Source of the DNA: Clostridiales bacterium
GTDB taxonomy: Bacteria > Bacillota > Clostridia > Oscillospirales > Oscillospiraceae
Direction: 5' to 3'
Assembly: GCA_004556755.1 (NCBI GenBank)
Contig: SFFW01000026.1
Coordinates: forward strand, 1 to 5,381
DNA: 5,381 nucleotides
The number at the start of each line of letters is the position of its first letter. The first letter of the stretch is position 1. A program made the translations under genes and the position numbers. Shown here in pieces: positions 1 to 5,147 of the stretch. The notes under the pieces are model-generated. The model was not told the DNA's origin. It worked only from the letters and a program-made list of their open reading frames with translations, and did no database searches.

Positions 1-1
1 C

Positions 2-799
2 GCTTTCCAATGCGGCAACTACCGAAGCGCCACAAACGATTGCGTCTCCCACTATGTGAAAACATCGGTTCTGGAAGCGGCGATTTTGCGGGCAATTCAG
101 GCGGTGAGCAAATATGTACTTGAAAACGAAGCCGAGTTCATTGACCAGCTCAAAGCCGTTTGGAATGAGCATCAGGCAAAGACAGCGGACAACGGACAGC
201 AGGGGCTTGCCGAAGCGAAGAAGCGGATGACTGAATTGGACGAGAAAATCAGCAAGCTATATGAGAGTACCTTGAGCGGCTTACTGCCGGAGCGACAGGC
301 ACAGCGCATGATCCGGCAGTACGATGAAGAACAGCTTGTGTTGGAAAAGCGTGTTGCAGAGCTGGAAAGTCTGGTTCAGCAGGACGAGATCAAGCAGGTG
401 GACGCATCCCGCTTACCGACACCATGCTCTATGCGTTCATTGACAGGATCGAGGTTCACGAAGCCACAGGCGGTCGAACCATCTACCGCCAGCAGAACAT
501 TGACATTCATTTCAATTTCATCGGCAACTACTACCCGCCTGTTGAAGCTGTTTCCGAGGAAGAACGCATCGCCGCCATCGAAGCCGAGCAGCAGCGAAAG
601 AAGCAGGAAAAGGGCAAGCGATCAACAGAGCGCAGAAAGCAGAAGCTGGACGCTCTGCGGGCGGCTGCGGAAGCCGGAGACCCCGAAGCGGTCGCAAAAT
701 ACGAAGAACACCTTGCAATCCAGCGTGAGCGAAATCAGAAACACCGTCAGAAGTTGCAGGAAGCCAGAGAAGCCGACCCGGAATATATCAGCCGATTAG
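2..799 (+). pseudogene. Large serine recombinase, C-terminal part, frame-broken (zinc ribbon and coiled coil)
   Basis: The frame is open from base 2, so the gene begins upstream of the window and its catalytic serine domain is not visible. The first residues read FQCGNYRSATNDCVSHYVK, the second half of the recombinase zinc beta-ribbon (C-x(10)-C followed by H); the first cysteine pair would lie upstream. About 100 residues of Lys/Glu/Gln-rich coiled coil follow, with the family-typical stretch KLYESTLSGLLPERQAQRMI. This is the layout of TnpX/TndX-type large serine recombinases, which excise and insert clostridial mobile elements. Recognisable sequence ends at Asp-Ala-Ser-Arg (401-412). Beyond that the frame runs open to TAG at 797-799 but encodes Ser/Arg/Lys/Pro-rich sequence that is only the shifted reading of the real C-terminal domain in the next frame. 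An ATG at 56 is internal to the zinc ribbon and is not a real start. Family assignment is confident; loss of function is inferred from the break. Confidence 0.8.
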
Positions 800-1314
800 A
801 GGAAAAGGAGCGCATCAAGCGTGAAAAGATGCTTGAAACGGAGCGCAAGCGGATGGAACGGGACAGCCGGAAAAAGAAGCTGACGCGAGCCGAGCTGAAA
901 GAGAAGGCAAAGACCGACCCGGAAGCCGCTAAAGCGTGGGAAGCTCTGAAAGCCAAGGAAGCCGAAGCCAGACAGCGCAAAAAGGAGCGTGAGGAAGCGA
1001 GAATGGCGGCTGACCCCGAATATGCCGCTATGATGGCAGAACGAAAAGCGGAGTATGTCCGCACAAGGACTGCCCGGCGCAAGGCTGAACACGAAGCCCT
1101 TGTGGAGCTTGCCAAGACCGATGAAGAAGCCGCAAGGAAACTGGCGGAGAAGCGGAAATATCAAAGTGAAGCTACCGTCAGATGCTATCAGAAAATGAAA
1201 GCCGATGCGGAAGCCGGAGACCCCGAAGCCATCCGGCGATATGAAGCCACCCTTGCCAAGCGCAGAGACGAGTACCACAAAAAGAAAGCAAGACAGGAGG
1301 AAGTACCAGCATGA
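424..1314 (+). CDS. DUF4368-like C-terminal domain of the serine recombinase with a charged repeat tail
   Basis: This is the displaced C-terminal part of the recombinase. The homologous frame probably resumes at 412 (Leu-Thr-Asp-Thr before Met424). Residues 1-40 from Met424 contain FIDRIEVHE and IDIHFNFIGNYYPP, the pattern of the DUF4368 domain that ends many TnpX-like recombinases. From about residue 45 to 296 the protein is almost entirely Glu/Lys/Arg/Ala, predicted helical or coiled coil. It contains six degenerate units anchored on D86PE, D118PE, D165PE, D197PE, D233EE and D266PE, with spacings of 32, 47, 32, 36 and 33 residues. No good ribosome binding site precedes 424, so independent translation is doubtful; the ATG is simply the first one in the open frame. 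The stop TGA overlaps the tnpV start (ATGA). The tail could bind nucleic acid or aid oligomerisation, but that is a guess. It is best treated as part of a pseudogene, unless the frame break is a sequencing error. Confidence 0.75.
   Translation: MLYAFIDRIEVHEATGGRTIYRQQNIDIHFNFIGNYYPPVEAVSEEERIAAIEAEQQRKKQEKGKRSTERRKQKLDALRAAAEAGDPEAVAKYEEHLAIQRERNQKHRQKLQEAREADPEYISRLEEKERIKREKMLETERKRMERDSRKKKLTRAELKEKAKTDPEAAKAWEALKAKEAEARQRKKEREEARMAADPEYAAMMAERKAEYVRTRTARRKAEHEALVELAKTDEEAARKLAEKRKYQSEATVRCYQKMKADAEAGDPEAIRRYEATLAKRRDEYHKKKARQEEVPA
666..689 (+). repeat. 24-bp exact direct repeat, copy 1
   Basis: Twenty-four bases starting TGCGGAAGCC and ending CCCCGAAGC are identical to 1206-1229. The copies are 540 bp (180 codons) apart and in the same reading frame, encoding Ala-Glu-Ala-Gly-Asp-Pro-Glu-Ala in the first and last units of the recombinase tail. 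The other units share the protein motif but not this exact DNA, so these two copies are either recently duplicated or gene-converted. Confidence 0.85.
1206..1229 (+). repeat. 24-bp exact direct repeat, copy 2
   Basis: This is the second copy of the repeat at 666-689 and encodes the last Asp-Pro-Glu unit of the charged tail. Recombination between the two copies would delete 540 bp in frame, so tail length could vary between related elements without breaking the reading frame. Confidence 0.85.
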
Positions 1315-1649
1315 AGGAATTGAAGCCAAGAATCCACGAAAACGGCATCGACTACATTCTCGTAAAACGCCCTGTCGGGCATTGGGGCAGGCTGCATCAA
1401 GCCTACCTGCGGATGTACCGTCCCGGTTTTTACAACGAACTCGTTCTCTCCTGCAAGCTGCACACCTACCTTGCCGATCTGAACGAGCAGGCAACGGAAA
1501 GATGCAGTCTTATCATTGAGCAGATGGCGGAAGCCGAGGGCGTGGACGAAGCCCTGAAAGCGTCCGACCAGATGCTATGGGTGCAGTCCATGAACTCCAT
1601 CCGCAGCCGAGCCGAGGAAATCATCAAGCATGAGCTGATTTATGATTGA
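1311..1649 (+). CDS. tnpV: TnpV family transposon-encoded protein
   Basis: This 112-aa protein matches the TnpV family, first named from the clostridial element Tn4451, where it is encoded next to the recombinase gene tnpX. Its role there is not established. Family-typical segments are visible: a Gly-x-Trp-Gly-Arg turn near residues 23-27, the pattern Y-L-x(3)-R-P-x(2)-Y-x(2)-L near 32-44, SCKLHTYLADL near 46-56, the segment AEAEGVDEALKASDQMLWVQ near 73-92, and the ending ELIYD. It looks soluble and mostly helical, with no signal peptide. The start is clear: AGGAGG at 1295-1300 lies 10 nt before ATG, and the ATG overlaps the recombinase stop (ATGA), which suggests translational coupling. The gene is intact even though the upstream recombinase frame is broken. 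The gene order supports a Tn4451-like lineage. Confidence 0.88.
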   Translation: MKELKPRIHENGIDYILVKRPVGHWGRLHQAYLRMYRPGFYNELVLSCKLHTYLADLNEQATERCSLIIEQMAEAEGVDEALKASDQMLWVQSMNSIRSRAEEIIKHELIYD

Positions 1650-1651
1650 CG

Positions 1652-1664
1652 GTCAAGAGCCGGA
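1652..1664 (+). repeat. 13-bp direct repeat in linker, copy 1
   Basis: GTCAAGAGCCGGA here recurs at 1752-1764, exactly 100 bp later. The first copy also forms the right arm of a small perfect dyad, TTGAC-G-GTCAA (1646-1656), which overlaps the tnpV stop codon. A second shared word, GAAAAATCGC, occurs at 1663-1672 and 1730-1739. The role is unknown. Confidence 0.7.
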
Positions 1665-1687
1665 AAAATCGCATATTTGACGCTGGG

Positions 1688-1724
1688 AACGCTTCGGACG
1701 AGGAATGTATCGCCGGAGCGTTTT
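1688..1724 (+). terminator. Stem-loop with short T tract after tnpV
   Basis: AACGCTTCGG (1688-1697) pairs with CCGGAGCGTT (1713-1722), ten base pairs including one G-U wobble. An inner CGA/TCG pairing shortens the 15-nt loop, and the stem ends in TTTT at 1721-1724. It lies about 40 nt after the tnpV stop. The T tract is short and partly inside the stem, so it may be a weak terminator or a conserved RNA/DNA structure rather than a strong terminator. Confidence 0.4.
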
Positions 1725-1751
1725 CCATTGAAAAATCGCCGTTTTCCCCAA

Positions 1752-1764
1752 GTCAAGAGCCGGA
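1752..1764 (+). repeat. 13-bp direct repeat in linker, copy 2
   Basis: This is the second copy of the 13-bp word at 1652-1664. It lies downstream of the stem-loop, so the hairpin is bracketed by the two copies. No function can be assigned. Confidence 0.7.
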
Positions 1765-1819
1765 GAAAACACCCGAAAAACACCCCTATTGCGTAACAGA
1801 GGCGCAGAAAGGAGCTTGC

Positions 1820-2122
1820 ATGAGAACAGGGCTTACGAAGCAGGAAAAGACCACCGAAATCTACTTTGACGAGAAAGAACCCACCATCTATATCCGCACC
1901 CACAACACCGACCTCAGGAACAGGCTGACCGCCTATGCCTCAGCTCACCCCGGCGAGTGCCGCCAGACCGACGCAGATCCGGACACGGGCTGCATGGAAT
2001 TTGAAATCCGCAAGGGGCGGTTCTCCTTTCGGCTGACCGCACCATACAGCGAGGAACGCCGCAAGGCGGCAAGCGAAGCGGCGAAAAAGAGCGGTGTTCA
2101 TAGGCAGAGGCAGCAGGAATGA
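1820..2122 (+). CDS. Conserved-looking small protein of a clostridial mobile element, unknown function
   Basis: This 100-aa protein resembles, from memory, small uncharacterised proteins repeatedly seen in clostridial integrative elements; no biochemical role is known to me. It begins MRTGLTKQEKTTEIYFDE. An acidic/polar N-terminal half with beta-strand-like alternation (EPTIYIRTHN) leads into a FEIRKGRFSFRLTAPYS segment near residues 64-82, then a basic helical end (EERRKAASEAAKKSG). It has no signal peptide, membrane segment or cysteine motif. The start at 1820 is chosen because AAAGGAG (1808-1814) sits 5 nt upstream. A longer reading from TTG 1646 is possible but has no ribosome binding site, overlaps tnpV and runs through the hairpin and repeats. 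The gene is probably backbone rather than cargo. Its 3' end is followed by the AT-rich promoter region of the regulator gene. Confidence 0.72.
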   Translation: MRTGLTKQEKTTEIYFDEKEPTIYIRTHNTDLRNRLTAYASAHPGECRQTDADPDTGCMEFEIRKGRFSFRLTAPYSEERRKAASEAAKKSGVHRQRQQE

Positions 2123-2136
2123 TACGACGCCAAACA

Positions 2137-2183
2137 CATACCGATGGTATAATAATTAAAATCAAATTCGTATGGGCGGTATG
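2137..2183. promoter_or_regulatory. Possible operator dyads upstream of the HTH gene
   Basis: ATACC-GAT-GGTAT at 2138-2150 is a perfect 5-bp dyad, and CATACC (2137-2142) is the inverse of GGTATG (2178-2183). The second GGTATG touches the -35 region of the downstream promoter, and the first dyad overlaps another TATAAT (2148-2153) that lacks a good -35. An XRE-type repressor encoded just downstream could bind here, but the arms are short and chance is possible. Confidence 0.3.
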
Positions 2184-2212
2184 TTCATTTCGTCATATTT
2201 TTCTGCTATAAT
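2184..2212 (+). promoter_or_regulatory. Sigma-A type promoter for the regulator/ABC operon
   Basis: The -10 box is a perfect TATAAT at 2207-2212, preceded by TGC (extended -10, TG at 2204-2205). A weak -35 TTCATT lies at 2184-2189 with 17-bp spacing. Transcription would begin near 2219, giving a short leader of about 24 nt before the ATG at 2243. The surroundings are AT-rich, unlike the flanking genes. Confidence 0.7.
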
Positions 2213-2242
2213 CAATTTATAAAGGCAGAAAGGGTGAGACGA

Positions 2243-3319
2243 ATGGAAATAAAGCTCGCTGAAAATATTCGCGCTTTCCGAAAGCAGAGATCTCTTACAC
2301 AGGAGCAGCTTGCGGAGGTGTTGGGCGTAACGGTCGGCGCGGTTTATAAATGGGAAGCAAAGCTCTCCCAGCCCGAATTAACCATGATCATGGCCATGGC
2401 GGACTTTTTTGACACGTCGGTGGACGTGCTGCTGGGCTATGAGATGAAGGACAATCGCTTGCAGGCAAGCGTGGAAAGGCTAAAACAATATCTTCATGAA
2501 AAAAATCAAAAGGGGCTTGCGGAAGCGGAAAAAGCGCTAAAAAAATACCCACACGACTTCAATGTCGTTCACGAAAGTGCCGAGCTGTATTGTGTGTTCG
2601 GCGTGGAGCTTCAAAATCAAAGTTTGCTGCTGAGAGCCTTGGAACTCTTGGAGCAATCGCGCCTGTTGCTGCCGCAGAACACAGACCCGCAGATCAGCGT
2701 TCTTACGATTTATGGGGAAATGGCAGATGTATATCTGATGCTGGACGAGGGCGAAAAAGCCGTAAATCTTTTGAAGGCGCACAATGCAGGCGGCCTGTAC
2801 AGCGATGTGATTGGCCTGATATTGGCGACCAACCGGAAGCGGCCGGATGAAGCTGTGCCGTTTCTGTCTGAATCACTGCTGAAAAACACCACAGCCATCA
2901 TACGCACCATTATGGGCTACATAAACGTGTTCTTTCAGCAAGAGGATTACAACTCGGCACAGGCAATCCTGCTTTGGGGAGATCATGTTCTTTCCGGGTT
3001 GAGAAATGAGGACAAGAACAGCTTCCTCGACAAGATAAACAGTGTGTTTCATGTATGCCTTGCCTATACGCAGGTGAAAGCCGATGACCGCTGCGCCGCC
3101 CGTCATTCCCTGTGCCATGCGAAAGAGCTTGCAAAACGCTTTGATGCAGCGCCGGACTACAAAGCGGAGGCCATTCTCTTTGTTGACCACATAAAACCTT
3201 TCAGCGCACACGATAATATCGGCGCAACGGCAATGATGGGCATTCAAAACACGCTTGCTGCCATCGGGGACGATATACTATCCACTATGTGGAGGGAGGT
3301 AAATGACCATGAAGAATAA
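2243..3319 (+). CDS. XRE-family HTH transcriptional regulator with TPR-like C-terminal domain
   Basis: This 358-aa protein is a DNA-binding regulator. Residues 4-64 form a classic HTH_3/XRE domain: LAENIRAFRKQRSLTQEQLA, then the recognition helix region GVTVGAVYKWE (28-38), then LTMIMAMADFFDTSVDVLLG (46-65). Residues about 70-358 are helical with TPR-like pairing, for example EAEKALKKYPHDFNVVHES and LEQSRLLLPQNTDP followed by YGEMADVYLMLDEGEKAVNLL. This architecture is known from ligand-responsive regulators, including peptide-binding RRNPP-type proteins, but no ligand can be assigned here. The start chosen is ATG 2243, with AAAGGG at 2229-2234 8 nt upstream; a GTG at 2234 in the same frame lies inside that ribosome binding site. 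The gene overlaps the downstream ABC gene by 17 bp, so it probably regulates that exporter and itself. It lacks membrane segments and appears intact. Confidence 0.85.
   Translation: MEIKLAENIRAFRKQRSLTQEQLAEVLGVTVGAVYKWEAKLSQPELTMIMAMADFFDTSVDVLLGYEMKDNRLQASVERLKQYLHEKNQKGLAEAEKALKKYPHDFNVVHESAELYCVFGVELQNQSLLLRALELLEQSRLLLPQNTDPQISVLTIYGEMADVYLMLDEGEKAVNLLKAHNAGGLYSDVIGLILATNRKRPDEAVPFLSESLLKNTTAIIRTIMGYINVFFQQEDYNSAQAILLWGDHVLSGLRNEDKNSFLDKINSVFHVCLAYTQVKADDRCAARHSLCHAKELAKRFDAAPDYKAEAILFVDHIKPFSAHDNIGATAMMGIQNTLAAIGDDILSTMWREVNDHEE
3291..3308 (+). promoter_or_regulatory. Double ribosome binding site and alternative starts of the ABC gene
   Basis: GGAGGGAGGT (3291-3300) holds two overlapping Shine-Dalgarno cores. 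GGAGG (3291-3295) is spaced 7 nt from ATG 3303, and GGAGGT (3295-3300) is spaced 8 nt from ATG 3309. Both starts are in frame, differ by two residues and lie inside the 3' end of the regulator gene. Confidence 0.65.
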
Positions 3320-5024
3320 ACCGCTGAAAAAGCAACTCTCAGCGCAGTTTTATCATCGGAACATCCCTGTTCTCTGCGTCGCTGTTTTCGGCGCATTGGT
3401 TTCAGGCTCGCTCAATTTGATTCTTTCGTGGATCATGCAGCAGCTTATCGATGCGGCATCCGGTGTTCCTGGTGCGCTTGCCATCGGAACGCTCGCAAAA
3501 ATCAGCGGAGGGTTTGTGCTGCTTTGCGTAGCGGCGTTTCTGCTGGACTATATTTCACAGCCCCGCTTTATTGAGAGAGCCATGCGGCAGTATAAAGATT
3601 TCGCCTTTCAGAAGCTCACGGAAAAGAGCATTTCATCCTTTCGGGACGAGAGTACGGCTGCCTATCTTTCGGCTCTGACCAACGACGCAGGCAGCATAGA
3701 GGCGGACTATCTTGCGCAACAGCTTTCCCTGATCACAAAAACCGTGACATTCATCGGCGCGCTCGCCATGATGCTGTGGTACTCCCCGGTTATGACCGCC
3801 ATCGCCATCAGCATTACGATTTTGCCGCTGGTCGCTTCCCTTCTGACGGGAAACAAGCTGCAAGAAGCTGAAAAGCGTGTGTCGGAGCGAAACAAGGACT
3901 TTACCGCCGCGCTGCACGACTGCCTCAGCGGATTCTCGGTCGTTAAGAGCTTCAAGGCGGAGAAGGAGGTCTATAAGCTCTTTGCCGAAAGCAACCGGGC
4001 TTTGGAGGGAGATAAGTTCAGCAAACGGAGGATCAAGATCCTCGTGGGTATGATCGGCGCTGTGACGGGCATTTTTGCGCAGCTCGGCGTGTTTCTCATT
4101 GGAGCGTACCTCGCTCTGTCCGGCTATGGGTTGACCCCCGGCGTTGTGATCATTTTCGTAAACCTGATGAACTTTATGATTCAGCCCATCGCGGAGCTGC
4201 CGGGGCTGCTGGCAAGCCGCAAGGCGGCGCTGGGGCTGATCGGCAAGCTGGCGACAGCACTGGAAAAGAATCCCGCCTCTGGCGGCAGCGCGGCGCTTTC
4301 CCGGCTGGAGAAGGGCATTCGTCTCGAACAGGTGTCGTTCAGCTATGACGGAGAAAAGGATGTGCTGCACGAGATCTCCGCCGAGTTTAAGGCCGGCAAA
4401 GCCTATGCTATTGTGGGTGGCAGCGGCAGCGGAAAATCAACGCTGCTTCATCTGTTGATGGCGGGGAGCAGGGAATATGCTGGAAGCATCTTGCTTGACG
4501 GAACGGAGCTTCGCAGCATCGCCCCGGAATCGCTGTATGAAACGATTTCAGCCGTACAGCAGAATGTGTTCGTGTTCAATGCCTCCATAAAGGATAATGT
4601 TTCCATGTTCCGCAGTTTCCCACAGCAGGAGCTTGACGAGGCGATTCGCCACGCCCATCTAACGGGGCTGATTGCGGAACGGGGAGAAGGCTATCTCTGC
4701 GGCGAGGGCGGCAGCGGGCTGTCCGGCGGCGAAAAGCAGCGCATATCCATTGCCCGAAGCCTACTGAAAAAATCCTCCGTCCTTCTGGCTGACGAGGTAA
4801 CGGCTTCGCTGGACGCACAGACGGCCCATCAGGTCACAAACGATATTCTTGACCTGCATGGTATGACCCGCATCATCGTGACGCATACGCTGGAGGAATC
4901 CCTGCTCCGCCGCTATGACGGCATCCTCGTCCTGAAGGACGGACGCATCGACGAGACGGGCAGCTTCGACGAGCTTATGGAGAAGAAAGGGTATTTCTTT
5001 GCGCTGTTCACTGTGGCGCAGTAA
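3303..5024 (+). CDS. ABC exporter half-transporter (fused transmembrane and ATP-binding domains)
   Basis: This 573-aa protein has the standard length and order of a type I ABC exporter half-transporter, acting as a dimer in the cytoplasmic membrane. The membrane domain spans about residues 1-320, with hydrophobic stretches near 21-45, 64-82, 145-160, 163-182, 246-272 and 278-296. The ATPase domain has Walker A GGSGSGKST (372-380), Q-loop at Q419/Q420, signature LSGGEKQ (473-479), Walker B VLLADE (493-498) with catalytic Glu498, D-loop SLD (502-504) and switch His528. All ATPase residues are present, so the enzyme should be active. The usual DEPT/DEAT reads DEVT, a mild variant. There is no peptidase C39 domain, so bacteriocin processing is not indicated. 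No second half-transporter lies beside it, so it may homodimerise. The substrate (drug, peptide or lipid) cannot be inferred. It is co-transcribed with the overlapping HTH-TPR regulator. Confidence 0.92.
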   Translation: MTMKNKPLKKQLSAQFYHRNIPVLCVAVFGALVSGSLNLILSWIMQQLIDAASGVPGALAIGTLAKISGGFVLLCVAAFLLDYISQPRFIERAMRQYKDFAFQKLTEKSISSFRDESTAAYLSALTNDAGSIEADYLAQQLSLITKTVTFIGALAMMLWYSPVMTAIAISITILPLVASLLTGNKLQEAEKRVSERNKDFTAALHDCLSGFSVVKSFKAEKEVYKLFAESNRALEGDKFSKRRIKILVGMIGAVTGIFAQLGVFLIGAYLALSGYGLTPGVVIIFVNLMNFMIQPIAELPGLLASRKAALGLIGKLATALEKNPASGGSAALSRLEKGIRLEQVSFSYDGEKDVLHEISAEFKAGKAYAIVGGSGSGKSTLLHLLMAGSREYAGSILLDGTELRSIAPESLYETISAVQQNVFVFNASIKDNVSMFRSFPQQELDEAIRHAHLTGLIAERGEGYLCGEGGSGLSGGEKQRISIARSLLKKSSVLLADEVTASLDAQTAHQVTNDILDLHGMTRIIVTHTLEESLLRRYDGILVLKDGRIDETGSFDELMEKKGYFFALFTVAQ

Positions 5025-5080
5025 AAAGGAAGTAAATTCGATTGTTAAAGAAATCAAAATAAACTTGCTCATACTCTCTC

Positions 5081-5118
5081 AAAGCGCAATCGACAAAAAT
5101 CGGTTGTGCTTTTCTTTT
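5081..5118 (+). terminator. Rho-independent terminator after the ABC gene (or mobilization-site hairpin)
   Basis: AAAGCGCAATCGA (5081-5093) pairs with TCGGTTGTGCTTT (5100-5112) as a 13-bp stem with two G-U wobbles and a 6-nt A-rich loop. TTTTCTTTT (5110-5118) follows. It lies 56 nt after the ABC stop and 30 nt before the next gene, as expected for a terminator separating cargo from the mobilization genes. Because it sits just upstream of a probable mob operon, an oriT-related role is an alternative. Confidence 0.75.
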
Positions 5119-5147
5119 ACCCAAAATCAAGAAAGGAGCGACCACCC

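Noticed and set aside
401..424. Programmed ribosomal frameshift in the recombinase
   Set aside because: There is no slippery heptamer or obvious stimulatory structure at the junction, and family sequence seems missing at the break, so a deletion explains it better.
796..1494. 232-aa open frame on the minus strand (and 747-1115 minus, 1205-1519 plus)
   Set aside because: These are shadows of the GC-rich, Glu/Lys/Arg-rich recombinase tail and tnpV, with low-complexity Phe/Ser/Arg-rich products and no ribosome binding sites or family motifs.
1646..1705. TTGACG boxes at 1646 and 1677 as promoters for the small gene
   Set aside because: No acceptable -10 box is found at 16-18 bp from either one.
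1646..1819. Longer start (TTG 1646) for the small protein ending at 2122
   Set aside because: There is no ribosome binding site at 1646, and the extra 58 residues run through repeats and a hairpin. ATG 1820 has AAAGGAG at good spacing.
3633..4370. 245-aa open frame on the minus strand inside the ABC gene
   Set aside because: It lies opposite clear ABC transporter coding sequence, its product is Gln/His/Arg-rich without motifs, and no start signal is visible.
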